NCBI RefSeq assembly: GCF_900108105.1
Contig: NZ_FNUR01000005.1
Coordinates: 124,001-188,000, forward strand
Direction: 5' to 3'
DNA length: 64,000 nt
From: Butyrivibrio sp. Su6
GTDB taxonomy: Bacteria; Bacillota; Clostridia; Lachnospirales; Lachnospiraceae
The notes under the pieces: model-generated
Database searches by the model: none
What the model was told of the DNA's origin: nothing
The model's input: the letters and a program-made list of their open reading frames with translations, nothing else
Made by a program: the position numbers and the translations under genes
Shown: positions 32,556-41,858 of the stretch, piece by piece
How positions within the stretch are numbered: position 1 is the stretch's first letter
How the letters are laid out: every line of letters begins with the position of its first letter

Positions 32556-33944
32556 TCACATTGCAAAGGCAACTGTTCCTAAGAATTCTGTACTTACCTG
32601 AACTTTGCCGTTTGTTACTACTGCATCATAGGAATGAACCTCACCTGTGACAGTTCTAACATATACTGTTACAGTCTTTCCTTCATAAGATTTATCGAGA
32701 GTAAATGTGTATTTTGCAGGTGTTTCAAGTTTAGTAAGGCTTACTCCTGCTGCATATGCTCTGATAAAGAGAGCTCCTTCAATTGGAGTCTTTCCGGACT
32801 CTGTTATTACTGTATTAAGAGCCTGTGCGTTTTTATCAAGTCCGTTGCTTTCATTTCCGTTTCTATCAAGAGCAGGAACTATTGTTGCTGTTATCTTTGA
32901 TGAATTGCCCGCAGAAGCACTTGCAGAACTAAGGTCAACAACAACGTTCACTGACTTTCCATTTGAATCTTTTACTGCTACAGTAGCCGCACCTGAACCA
33001 TTTGATACAGCTGCAAAATAACCATTTGATATATCAGATGTGTATACATTAGCGTAGTCTGACGTGGTTGTTATATTTGATCTTGATGAATTATTGTCAT
33101 CTGAAGATGCACTGCTTCCACTATCTGTACTAGAAGCGCCTGAATCTGATGAAGACTCTGATGAAGGCTTTGTACCGGCTGTAATAGTGACGTTTCCTTT
33201 GTATGCATAGTCTTCAGATGAAGTTATGATTCTTCCGATTTCGCCTGCATGAATATCCGTTCCATAATAACCTTGATTAAGAATTGACCCATCAGAAGGA
33301 GAAGATATATAGCTATCATTAAGAGTAATCGTGCCACCTACTGCAGCAATAGGAAACCGTCCAGAATTTTCAGCAGAAACATTTGAATTGTTGATAACAA
33401 CATTATGGTTTCCGTATTCGCCCTGCGCATGAGAAGACATCTGGTCTTGTCTTCCAGCTTCGATGCTGCCTGTACTTGTTACATTTGAATCAGTGATAAT
33501 AACATCTCCATCTGTTCCTTTACCGTCTTTACCACCATTTATGCCATCAGCAGATACAGTTGATTCTGTTATCCTCAAATCTCCATCAGCAGAAATAGAA
33601 CCGTCTGAAGTAATGTTCGCATTATTTATTGTCAGATCGGCATTAGTTGACGAATCAGATGTACTTACCTCAATATTTCCTGAAACTGTAACAGGGTCAT
33701 TATTTGTTGTAATAGTAATATCATTATCAGCCACGACATCACCATCAACATCGTCTGTCAAAGTAAGTATGCTATCGCCAGAATTCCAGGTAAACCCTTC
33801 GCCGCTTTCAGTCTCATCATTAAATGCATTGGATTCTTCACCAACATATCCTGATGTTCCAGCATAAGCAATTATCGGAGAACCGATGAGACTTGCTGCA
33901 ACAAGCCCACTCAAAATTTTGGCAGCTACTAAATGTCCTTTCAT
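32556..33944 (-). CDS. Secreted beta-helix-like surface protein under c-di-GMP control
   Basis: 462 residues from ATG 33944 (GGAGGTGG ribosome site). A signal peptide (about 1-28, ending AYA) is followed by short repeating Asn/Asp/Thr-rich strands (about 45-255: SNVTSTGSIEA, SNVSAENSG and alike) typical of a right-handed beta helix or polymorphic carbohydrate-binding surface repeat. A Ser/Asp-rich linker (about 260-290) joins a C-terminal domain (about 310-462). There is no LPXTG anchor. Its long leader holds a c-di-GMP-I riboswitch and a terminator, so it is likely an adhesin or matrix protein switched between motile and sessile states. The function is inferred. Confidence 0.75.
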   Translation of the reverse strand: MKGHLVAAKILSGLVAASLIGSPIIAYAGTSGYVGEESNAFNDETESGEGFTWNSGDSILTLTDDVDGDVVADNDITITTNNDPVTVSGNIEVSTSDSSTNADLTINNANITSDGSISADGDLRITESTVSADGINGGKDGKGTDGDVIITDSNVTSTGSIEAGRQDQMSSHAQGEYGNHNVVINNSNVSAENSGRFPIAAVGGTITLNDSYISSPSDGSILNQGYYGTDIHAGEIGRIITSSEDYAYKGNVTITAGTKPSSESSSDSGASSTDSGSSASSDDNNSSRSNITTTSDYANVYTSDISNGYFAAVSNGSGAATVAVKDSNGKSVNVVVDLSSASASAGNSSKITATIVPALDRNGNESNGLDKNAQALNTVITESGKTPIEGALFIRAYAAGVSLTKLETPAKYTFTLDKSYEGKTVTVYVRTVTGEVHSYDAVVTNGKVQVSTEFLGTVAFAM

Positions 33945-33980
33945 TAAAATCCACCTCCATGAAATAAAAATGAATATAAA

Positions 33981-34009
33981 AAACTGCTTACCATAAAGAC
34001 AAGCAGTTT
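33981..34009 (-). terminator. Terminator in the riboswitch expression platform
   Basis: AAACTGCTT (33981-33989) and AAGCAGTTT (34001-34009) form a 9-bp stem; in the leftward transcript six T follow at once. It lies between the riboswitch aptamer and the ribosome site of the secreted-protein gene. Confidence 0.85.
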
Positions 34010-34022
34010 CCCGACTAAAAAA

Positions 34023-34092
34023 ATGCAACTGGCTGTCTCATAAAGACCCTATAGCTTTGCGTCACCGGATTGCTCCGGCTTTGCTGATATAT
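34023..34092 (-). ncRNA. c-di-GMP-I (GEMM-I) riboswitch aptamer
   Basis: Read leftward it carries the class I hallmarks: AGCAAAG, then a GNRA-capped helix CCGGA-GCAA-TCCGG (34078-34065), the conserved TGACGCAAAGCTA, the AGGG receptor segment, and CAGCCAGTTGC closing the third helix. This matches the GEMM-I consensus from memory. Together with the terminator it would control transcription of the secreted protein according to c-di-GMP level. Whether ligand turns the gene on or off needs a fold or a reporter. Confidence 0.92.
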
Positions 34093-34208
34093 AAACTTCA
34101 TAACGTAAAAAGATATCTATATAACTGATACTCATTAATAACAGATTATTTCCCTGTTGTAAAGAAATTATATATAAAAAATGAATAAAACAACTTTCGA
34201 TTTTTGGT

Positions 34209-34688
34209 TTATCCAACCTTCTTAAGCACCATTTCATTTGACCAGGAATAGTTCTCTGCGCCTGATCTTCTTCCAAGGTAACGCTTTGTGGTAAAGAGTA
34301 CGAACTGAACAATTCCGCAGATTACAAGCTCTATCACAGAAAAGATAAGTCCAAAACCATTTTCTCCAATGCAAAGCTCACGAATGATTCCGATCAGTAC
34401 TATTGCCATAGATAATGATGATAGTGAAAAAAGAATATTTACTTTAGCCTTACTTACTGCAAATAATGTTGACATAAGGCAGAGTGTTACGAGAAGGCTT
34501 CCGTTTAAAACAAGTGCGCTTCCGTGAATAAGAGCATCTACCATTATATTTGTCAAAAATATCTCTCTGCTATAACTCCAAAGGCCTGCGCCAAGCATTG
34601 CTGCACCAAATATAGTCTCAGCAAATCCAAGCATCATAAAAGCCAAAGTAATATCATTTATCTCTTTAATACGAACAATCTTTTTCAT
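34209..34688 (-). CDS. Four-helix membrane protein, unknown function
   Basis: 159 residues from ATG 34688 behind GGGAGG (a 22-codon upstream extension is rejected). Four hydrophobic segments lie at about residues 12-35, 45-66, 76-100 and 110-130, followed by a short polar tail. I recognise no family. It is read toward the riboswitch-controlled gene, 117 bases before the aptamer. Confidence 0.65.
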   Translation of the reverse strand: MKKIVRIKEINDITLAFMMLGFAETIFGAAMLGAGLWSYSREIFLTNIMVDALIHGSALVLNGSLLVTLCLMSTLFAVSKAKVNILFSLSSLSMAIVLIGIIRELCIGENGFGLIFSVIELVICGIVQFVLFTTKRYLGRRSGAENYSWSNEMVLKKVG

Positions 34689-34856
34689 ACAAACCTCCCG
34701 TTCTCTTAAGTTTAGTCTTCTATAATTTATACGAACCAAACTTAAGAAAAGCAAAAAATCTATATTTAGTATAGACGGGATTTCGCACGAAAACGATTAA
34801 GAAACTATAAAATAAAGTAAATATTTAATTACATTTATAAAGTAAAAATACTATAT

Positions 34857-36935
34857 CTAGTGATTCCGTAAACTTTTTAGTTCAAAACCAAGCATTGTAA
34901 TATCATCAAATTGTTCGGCTTTTCCTCTAAAGTTTGCAATATCCTGGGAAATTGCAGGCAAAACTTCTGTAAACGGTTTGTCTTTTACAGAATTGATAGT
35001 AGTAAGAAGTCTGTCAGTGCCATACTGGACAATATTTTCATTGATTGCCTCCGGAATACCATCTGTATAAACAAATATTTTATCCCCAGGCACCAGTGTT
35101 ATCTCATATTCCCTTGCCTGCAGGTTCTCCATTGCTGCAAGAGCCAGGCTGTGTTTATCCTTAAACAGCTCATAATCACCGCCGACATGTTTGATAAGAG
35201 GGTACTCATGGCCGGCGTTAGCACACTTCATAACGCCTGTTGCCACATCCAGGATTCCGATCCACACAGTTACGAACATCTCTGCATCATTTCCATCGCA
35301 AAGAGTATTGTTGGTCTTGAAGATTATCTCTGCAGGACTTTTTCCAAGCTCCGCAAAGCTTCTGATAGCAGTCTTACTTCTCATCATGAACAAAGCTGCT
35401 GGAATTCCTTTTCCCGAAACATCAGCAATTACAAAAGCAAGTTTCCCGGGGCCGGCAAAAAAGAAATCATAGAAGTCTCCGCCGACCTCTTTTGCCGCCT
35501 TCATAGAAGCAAATATCTCGATATTATCCTTCAAAGTAGCAAACTGGAAGTTCCTTGGCAAAGACGATTCCTGTATCGTCCTTGCAAAGATAAGCTCCTG
35601 TTCTATCCTCTTTTCCGCAGCAGCTATGTATCCTTTTAGTGTCTCAACTGTCTGATTTATATCATCTGAAAGTGAAGCAAACTCTGATGAGTTTCTTACC
35701 CGAACAACTTCATCAAGATCGCCATTTGTTATCTTATCAAGTGAAGCATTGATAAGATCAATATTACTGATAACGATCTGCTTTACCAAAAATGCAATGA
35801 GCACGTAGATAACAGTAAATAAAAGGATATCTGCCAGCGCTGATTCGTATGCCTGGGCATTTCTATACCAATAAAGCTCACTGTAAGGTATATATGTCAA
35901 AAGAATCATATCAACGCCAATACCATCGACTTTATTAAGTGACACCTCTTCAAAGAACTGTCCCTCAAAGAGTTCCGCATCCTTTTTTTCCAAAAGTGCA
36001 TTAAGAGTGCTTTCACTAAGCTTATCTTCTTTGTGCCTTCCGGCAATGATATCTCCGTCGGAATCTATGATCTCAAAGAATTCATTTCCTTCTGCGGTAA
36101 GTCTTTTTGACACTTCAAAATAGCGGTTCTTTACGCTCTGAGAAGTCTCTATTATGCTGTTTCTGCCATTTTGAGAGGCAGACTGAGTCTGGATAATGTA
36201 AGAAAAGGCAAAATTGCCGGCAATAACAATTGTGGTTATCAAAAAGAGCCAGCGCTGAAATCTCTGGGAAACAGATACTTTCTCTCCCGTCATATCCTTT
36301 AAAGGATTCTTCCATTCGCCGGATAGAATCTGAAGAATAATAGACATAAAAGAAAGGGCTATTCCTGAAAATACAATCATAGGAACAGAGCAGATGCTTA
36401 CTACATGGAAAGCCATTCGCATATCATCTCTGTGGGTTATGAAAACCACGTACATATGGAAAACTTCCATAACAGCGCCCATGAACAGAGCATATACAGG
36501 AGAAGGCTTTTTTCCTTCAAATACTTTTGAATGCATAAGCCAGGCAACAAAACCGGCAAGACAGGTAGATACGCTACAAGCAATTCGCGTATATGACCCT
36601 ACACCAAAATATGTTCCCGCAATATATCTTTCTATTCCGCCGATAAGACCTGCAATGATACCTGAAGCAGGATTAAAAAAAAGTCCCGCCGCAAGTGGAG
36701 CGACATCTCTGAGGTTAAGAAGCATGTCTCCATAATCCACCGCACAATGGGTAGATAACACAGAACACATACCATAGATAAGTCCAAGAGACAGCTTTAT
36801 GACAAAAGTCTGCCTCCTGTCCTTTAGAAGTTTCCACAGGAACACCGTCAACACTATATAAAGTGCTGATATCCCTGACATTTTCATCAACATAAGAATC
36901 ATATAAGCAAATCCCCTCATAGATAATACATACAT
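34857..36935 (-). CDS. Membrane sensor with SpoIIE-type PP2C phosphatase domain
   Basis: About 692 residues. The N-terminal six-helix part (about 1-205) looks like the 5TM-5TMR LytS-type sensor (NLRDVAPLAAGLFFNPASGIIAGLIGGIERY). A further helix pair brackets an extracellular sensor (about 230-370), then a HAMP-like segment (about 385-435), a coiled coil and a SpoIIE phosphatase (about 460-690) with metal aspartates in GGDFYD, DVSGKG, YTDG and DDITM. It likely dephosphorylates an anti-anti-sigma or similar protein. No target pair is adjacent. The start is uncertain: ATG 36935, TTG 36944 or ATG 36920, none with a good ribosome site. It follows degV by seven bases or more, probably in one unit. 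Confidence 0.85.
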   Translation of the reverse strand: MYVLSMRGFAYMILMLMKMSGISALYIVLTVFLWKLLKDRRQTFVIKLSLGLIYGMCSVLSTHCAVDYGDMLLNLRDVAPLAAGLFFNPASGIIAGLIGGIERYIAGTYFGVGSYTRIACSVSTCLAGFVAWLMHSKVFEGKKPSPVYALFMGAVMEVFHMYVVFITHRDDMRMAFHVVSICSVPMIVFSGIALSFMSIILQILSGEWKNPLKDMTGEKVSVSQRFQRWLFLITTIVIAGNFAFSYIIQTQSASQNGRNSIIETSQSVKNRYFEVSKRLTAEGNEFFEIIDSDGDIIAGRHKEDKLSESTLNALLEKKDAELFEGQFFEEVSLNKVDGIGVDMILLTYIPYSELYWYRNAQAYESALADILLFTVIYVLIAFLVKQIVISNIDLINASLDKITNGDLDEVVRVRNSSEFASLSDDINQTVETLKGYIAAAEKRIEQELIFARTIQESSLPRNFQFATLKDNIEIFASMKAAKEVGGDFYDFFFAGPGKLAFVIADVSGKGIPAALFMMRSKTAIRSFAELGKSPAEIIFKTNNTLCDGNDAEMFVTVWIGILDVATGVMKCANAGHEYPLIKHVGGDYELFKDKHSLALAAMENLQAREYEITLVPGDKIFVYTDGIPEAINENIVQYGTDRLLTTINSVKDKPFTEVLPAISQDIANFRGKAEQFDDITMLGFELKSLRNH

Positions 36936-36951
36936 GATCAACAAGGATTAT

Positions 36952-37815
36952 TTATCTTTCTTTCCCCCAGAAAAACAATCCAAGCATTCCCGGTCCCACA
37001 TGGGCTCCCGAGAAAGGCTCATGCTGGCAGATTGTGATCTCTGCCTTTGGATTTATCTCTTTTACAAGCTCAGAAAGCTTAACAGCATCATCGTAGCAAT
37101 CGCCGTGAGAAATGCACACGATGTTGTCTTCAGTTTCCATCCTCTTTTCAGAGTACTTAGCAGCTATGGCACTTATAGCATTTTTCCTGCCTCTTACTTT
37201 GCTGCAGGAAATAATGTGACCTGTGCTGTCGCCAAAAAGAATCGGTTTAATATTAAGGATTGTTCCGATACTTGCAGTTACTCCGCTTACTCGTCCTGTA
37301 TTCTTAAGGAAATTAAGATCATCAACTGTAAAGTACTGACATGCATGAGGCACTGCATCATCTAAGATCTGTGCTGCCTCTTTGCAGCTTTTGCCCTCTT
37401 TTGAAAGCTTAGCGGCCTTAATCGCTAAAATACCGCTTCCAAATCCACAGCCCTTAGAATCAACTATATGGATAAATCTGTCAGGAAATTCTTCCATAAG
37501 TTCATCAGCGGCATTGATAGCAGCATTGTAAGTTCCGCTAATACCAGCTGCCATAGCTATATATACAATATCCTGCCCATTCTCCAGTACAGGTCTGAAA
37601 TGTTCCATAAAAAGATGTGTATTTAAAAGCGAGGTTTTAACTTTATCGCCATTCTTAAGTCCCTCATAAAAAGAATGAGCATCAAATTCCTCAACATCTC
37701 CCTCGTACACAACTTCAGTTCCGTTTAACATATAACTACACGGCAATATAGTTATCCCCTCAGACATTTTCCCCGGAAGGTTTGCCGACCCATCCGTAAA
37801 TACAACAAAAGACAT
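36952..37815 (-). CDS. DegV family protein (fatty-acid-binding), second copy
   Basis: 287 residues with DegV features: FTDGSANLP at the N-terminus, KTSLLNTHLF (about 57), AAGISGTYNAA (about 87-97) and the C-terminal SGAHVGPGMLGLFFWG. Presumed to carry a fatty acid for a FakA-like kinase. An extended -10 (TGG-TATAAT, 37856-37851) lies upstream and GAGGAG precedes the ATG. It is the likely first gene of a two-gene unit with the SpoIIE-type phosphatase. Confidence 0.88.
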   Translation of the reverse strand: MSFVVFTDGSANLPGKMSEGITILPCSYMLNGTEVVYEGDVEEFDAHSFYEGLKNGDKVKTSLLNTHLFMEHFRPVLENGQDIVYIAMAAGISGTYNAAINAADELMEEFPDRFIHIVDSKGCGFGSGILAIKAAKLSKEGKSCKEAAQILDDAVPHACQYFTVDDLNFLKNTGRVSGVTASIGTILNIKPILFGDSTGHIISCSKVRGRKNAISAIAAKYSEKRMETEDNIVCISHGDCYDDAVKLSELVKEINPKAEITICQHEPFSGAHVGPGMLGLFFWGKER

Positions 37816-37894
37816 ACTAGCTCCTCGTAAAAAAATTTATTGTAAACTTTATTATACCATGAAAAAGGCATAATTGCGCGTTTTTATCCCGTTT

Positions 37895-40393
37895 CTATTT
37901 CTTTACCTCAAAAGAAATAGCATCATTGGGATCAAGGGGCTTACTGAAATAATACCCTTGTATAGTATCAGCTCCATACTTGCGAAGCTTCTCATACTGC
38001 CACTCATACTCCACTCCCTCTATAGTTATAGTCTTGCCCATATCGTGAACAAGCTTTATAACATCCTCAATAAAGCTATCCTTGCCATCAATCAAATAAG
38101 CGTCTACCAATGATTTATCAAGCTTTATGTCATCTACAGGGACATAGATAAGATAAGCAAGTGATGAATAGCCGGTTCCGAAATCATCGAGAAGAGTTTT
38201 AATTCCTAATCTCTTCAGACCTTCGAACAGGTCGTCAGTCTGTATTGAGTTTTCCAAAAGAAGGCTCTCGGTAATCTCAATTTGAAGGTACTTTGGATCT
38301 ATATCATAGATATCCAAAAGCTCTTTTAAGAAAGAAACATATCCAACATCATGTATCTGCTTACTCGAGAAGTTGATTGATATAGGATATAGTTTTCTCC
38401 CCTGTGCCATCCATTCAGACAACTGTTTAACAACCATTAACGTCACATGTCTGCCAAGTCTCGTGATCCACCCGCTCTTTTCGACAACAGGGATAAAAAG
38501 ATTTGGTTCATAGGAGCCATCTTTCATTCTGATGAGCGCTTCAAATCCCACAAGTTCCCTTGTATCAGCCGAAACCTTTGGCTGATATTTCATATAAAAG
38601 CCGTCTTTTTCAAAGGCTTTTATAAACTGCGTCTTTATCTTCTCCTCGTTATTTACCTTATCTTTCATCACGTCGGCATAGACAAATATCATGCCTCTTC
38701 CGCGTTCTTTTGCTTCATACATTGCAATCTCAGCATTTATAATATGCTGCTCGGGATATGAAAGGCCATCCGAATTGGAAATACCCATGCTGGCAGAAAG
38801 AGCAATATTTATCCCGTTTGAGGTAAAAGACTGTGAAAAGAGCTTTTTCAGATCACATATCTTCTTAGAATTCTCATCAAGCCTTTCTGAAGGACAATAG
38901 ATCAAAAATTCATCACCGCCATACCTTCCCAGAGTCATTCCGTTGGAGTGACAAAAACTCTGCAGATGATCAGCTATAGTTTTAAGAATTTTGTCTCCTG
39001 CTTCATGTCCATAGTTTTCATTAACATCTTTAAAGCCATCTATATCAAGCATTATTATCGAATAGACCTGATTCATTGTCACATTGTCATTGAGGTACTC
39101 AACCATAGCTCGCCTGTTAAATACATCAAGGAAATCGTCGTGCCTAGCCTGATATTGCAATTTGTAATGAGAATTTTCTATTTCCTCTTTTGAATCTCTA
39201 AGCGCCTCATTTACTTTTTTCTCATTTTTAAGAGCCGCATACATTGCAGCAATAAATAGTACCATTGATGAGATCATCAGCAATGCTACCGGAAGTATTT
39301 CACTATAGTTATCAAAAAAAGTCGTAGGTCTGTCTATATATATAGTGTCTTTTGGCAGATTATCTATATGGATTCCATACTCCATAACAAGAGGATAATT
39401 GTATTCAGTCCTGCTTGGAGTATCCAGGATCAAACTATACTCCGAAATCTCTACATCATCATTCAAAACATCGCACATTATCTGCGCAGCATTTTTTGTC
39501 TGAACCCTAAAATCCATAAAGGTTCCACCCAAAACTCCCGCATCTCTGCCTCCGGAATAATTTCTGAATATAGGAACAGTCACATTGTTGACAACAGTTC
39601 TTGTTCTGTTGAGCATAGAATAATTGTTTCCGTACTTGTCATTATAACAAGTCATATAAAACAATATTGAGTTTTTAGGCAGATTCTGGAGACTTCGTAT
39701 GAGCTCCTCCTGGGAAAGGGTGGAACTGTCTATATCTATAAATGTATAATCAGGATACTTTTCAGCTAATGAATAAAATATATTCATATCTGCTATTCCC
39801 GCTGCAGATTCATCATGAAGAGCGACGAGATTTTTTCTGTCAGGCAGGCTTTCCATTGCAGTTTCCATAGTTTCCTGCAAATAGTCTTTTTCATAAAATC
39901 CAGCTGCCATAGGATTGCGGCTTGCCTCCTCGGCAAACTGCAGATCATTTATTCCATAAAACACCAGAGGCAGTCCGTTAAAGAGTTCCGTTTGATACTT
40001 CAGTGCAAACTTAAGGGCATCATCATCACCTAAAAGAACACCCTCATATGTTTTATCTCTGAGGAACCTATCCTTGAAGTAATCATGAAAAGTCTCAATA
40101 TCTTGCACGGTACCAAATTTCTTTGTATTCATATAAACCGTGTCAAATTCTATTCCATTGGGATATAATCCCTCTTTAAGGCCTATTTCCTGATCTGCAA
40201 ATGTAAAATACGTAGGTTCGTAAGAACTAAGAACTAACACCTTATGCTTTACTTCTGAAGGAATCTGCGGCATACGCCTGAATGCTTTTTGCTGCATATG
40301 TTGTCCGAGCATGCCAAAAGCTGCAATAAGGCAAACCACTCCCATTGCAGCTAATATATACCTTAAATAAAAAAGATAGTTCTTTCTCTTCAT
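37895..40393 (-). CDS. GGDEF-EAL protein with extracellular binding-protein-like sensor
   Basis: 832 residues. One helix (about 9-29), an extracellular domain (about 45-355) resembling ABC-type substrate-binding sensors (VLVLSSYEPTYFTFADQEIGLKEGL), a second helix (about 366-387), then GGDEF (about 415-570, intact GRYGGDEF) and EAL (about 585-830: FEALIRM, EITESLLLEN, DDFGTGYSS, KLDKSLV, EGVE, QGYYFSKP). Both catalytic sites look usable, so it could make and degrade c-di-GMP depending on the sensed ligand. A candidate promoter (TTCAAT-17-TATAAT) lies upstream. It is the second c-di-GMP enzyme near the riboswitch. Confidence 0.9.
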   Translation of the reverse strand: MKRKNYLFYLRYILAAMGVVCLIAAFGMLGQHMQQKAFRRMPQIPSEVKHKVLVLSSYEPTYFTFADQEIGLKEGLYPNGIEFDTVYMNTKKFGTVQDIETFHDYFKDRFLRDKTYEGVLLGDDDALKFALKYQTELFNGLPLVFYGINDLQFAEEASRNPMAAGFYEKDYLQETMETAMESLPDRKNLVALHDESAAGIADMNIFYSLAEKYPDYTFIDIDSSTLSQEELIRSLQNLPKNSILFYMTCYNDKYGNNYSMLNRTRTVVNNVTVPIFRNYSGGRDAGVLGGTFMDFRVQTKNAAQIMCDVLNDDVEISEYSLILDTPSRTEYNYPLVMEYGIHIDNLPKDTIYIDRPTTFFDNYSEILPVALLMISSMVLFIAAMYAALKNEKKVNEALRDSKEEIENSHYKLQYQARHDDFLDVFNRRAMVEYLNDNVTMNQVYSIIMLDIDGFKDVNENYGHEAGDKILKTIADHLQSFCHSNGMTLGRYGGDEFLIYCPSERLDENSKKICDLKKLFSQSFTSNGINIALSASMGISNSDGLSYPEQHIINAEIAMYEAKERGRGMIFVYADVMKDKVNNEEKIKTQFIKAFEKDGFYMKYQPKVSADTRELVGFEALIRMKDGSYEPNLFIPVVEKSGWITRLGRHVTLMVVKQLSEWMAQGRKLYPISINFSSKQIHDVGYVSFLKELLDIYDIDPKYLQIEITESLLLENSIQTDDLFEGLKRLGIKTLLDDFGTGYSSLAYLIYVPVDDIKLDKSLVDAYLIDGKDSFIEDVIKLVHDMGKTITIEGVEYEWQYEKLRKYGADTIQGYYFSKPLDPNDAISFEVKK

Positions 40394-40502
40394 GCGGTTT
40401 TACCTAAAAATACTATCGAAAAAGTGACTATCTTAATTATATTTCTATTCATTATCAAATTGAATTAAAATTGTATAAAATCTTGAATACATAATTATTG
40501 GA

Positions 40503-41843
40503 TCACGCAACAACCTTGTGGATCCAGTTTCCACGCCTGAATCTTATGGTAAAAATAACACCTCTTATAGCCCAGTCAGCAAACATTCCGATCCACACGC
40601 CAATAGCACCAACTCCCACAACTCTGATAAGGAATGTAGCAAGTGTTACTCTGCAAAGCCACATAGTAAGTGTTGCAACTATCATGGAAAACTTAACATC
40701 CCCCGCAGCTCTTAAAGCATATGGGATAACGAAGGATGGTGACCACAAAATAGGCTTGGCGATCGTAATCCATCCAAGCATGTATATACATAGGCTCGCG
40801 CTTTCAGGAGTCATTCCTGCAAGGTAAGTTACAGGTCTTGCGATTGCATAAGCAAAAAGACAGCTGCTCAAAATAGCTATGTAGCCCCAAAGAATCATCT
40901 TCTTGGTATAGTATATAGCCTCATCCTTCCTGCCTGCACCAAGACACTGACCAACTATTGTCATAAGTCCTATTCCTACACCTATTCCGGCAACGCCATT
41001 TACATTTTCAAAAATATTAGTCATGGACTGAGCTGCAATAGCTGTTGTTCCCAAAATAGATACAGAAGACTGAATTGCCAGCTTACCGAACTGAAACATA
41101 GAATTCTCTATGCCGTTAGGAATACCCATGGCAAGGACTCTGTGAATCTTGTCTTTGTCAGGCCTGATCGAAAGATAATCCCTTATGCTGATCTCAAGCT
41201 CTTTATTCCTTAGATATATCAAAAGAACTACCGCCGAAAAGATTCTGGACAACATAGTCGCAAGAGCTGCGCCATATACGCCAAGTCCAAAACCCCAGAT
41301 CAAAAGGGCATTACCTGTTACATTAAGAATGTTGGATACTATAGCTACATTCATTGGAAGTCTTGTATTGGCCTGTGCCCTGAAGATTGCACTACATGCA
41401 GCTGCCAAAGCAACGCCTGGATAGGATAAAATTGTAAGGAAGAAATAAATACCTGCAGCTTCCATTACGTCAGCTTCAACAGTTCCAAATATGAGCTTTA
41501 ACAATGGCATTCTGAAGATAAGACCAAGGATCATCAAAAGAACTGAAATAAAAGTAGATACTAAGATAACCTGTCTGGCAGCTTCTGAAGCTCTTTTTAT
41601 ATCCTTCTGTCCAATATATGTTGAGCAGATAATGACGCCGCCTGTAGCCATGGCATTAAAAGCCTGCACCACAAGGTTATTGATGGAATCCACAAGTGAA
41701 ACGCCGGAAAGAGCCGCTGCTCCCACGTTGCTGACCATCATGGAATCAGCCATTCCCATTAGGGAGTTTAAGAATTGTTCAGCTATAATAGGAATCAGCA
41801 ACAGAAGAAGCTTTCTGTTGCTGAACATATGGTTATTATTCAT
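40503..41843 (-). CDS. MATE family efflux transporter
   Basis: 446 residues with about twelve membrane helices in two homologous halves (for example MGMADSMMVSNVGAAALSGVSLVDSI in the first). Cation-coupled export of drugs or metabolites is known for the family; substrate not predictable. GAGGAATAGT precedes the ATG. It follows argS by 15 bases, so the two share a transcript. Confidence 0.9.
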   Translation of the reverse strand: MNNNHMFSNRKLLLLLIPIIAEQFLNSLMGMADSMMVSNVGAAALSGVSLVDSINNLVVQAFNAMATGGVIICSTYIGQKDIKRASEAARQVILVSTFISVLLMILGLIFRMPLLKLIFGTVEADVMEAAGIYFFLTILSYPGVALAAACSAIFRAQANTRLPMNVAIVSNILNVTGNALLIWGFGLGVYGAALATMLSRIFSAVVLLIYLRNKELEISIRDYLSIRPDKDKIHRVLAMGIPNGIENSMFQFGKLAIQSSVSILGTTAIAAQSMTNIFENVNGVAGIGVGIGLMTIVGQCLGAGRKDEAIYYTKKMILWGYIAILSSCLFAYAIARPVTYLAGMTPESASLCIYMLGWITIAKPILWSPSFVIPYALRAAGDVKFSMIVATLTMWLCRVTLATFLIRVVGVGAIGVWIGMFADWAIRGVIFTIRFRRGNWIHKVVA

Positions 41844-41858
41844 ACTATTCCTCTATTA

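Noticed and set aside
30686-32556. Prophage or integrative element with an integrase
   Set aside because: No integrase, excisionase, capsid or replication gene is seen between or near the tRNA repeats; only three small genes are present.
34911-35639. Rightward open frame of 242 codons opposite the SpoIIE-type phosphatase
   Set aside because: It is antisense to conserved phosphatase motifs, has no ribosome site, and its product is Cys/Lys/Ser-rich without any domain.
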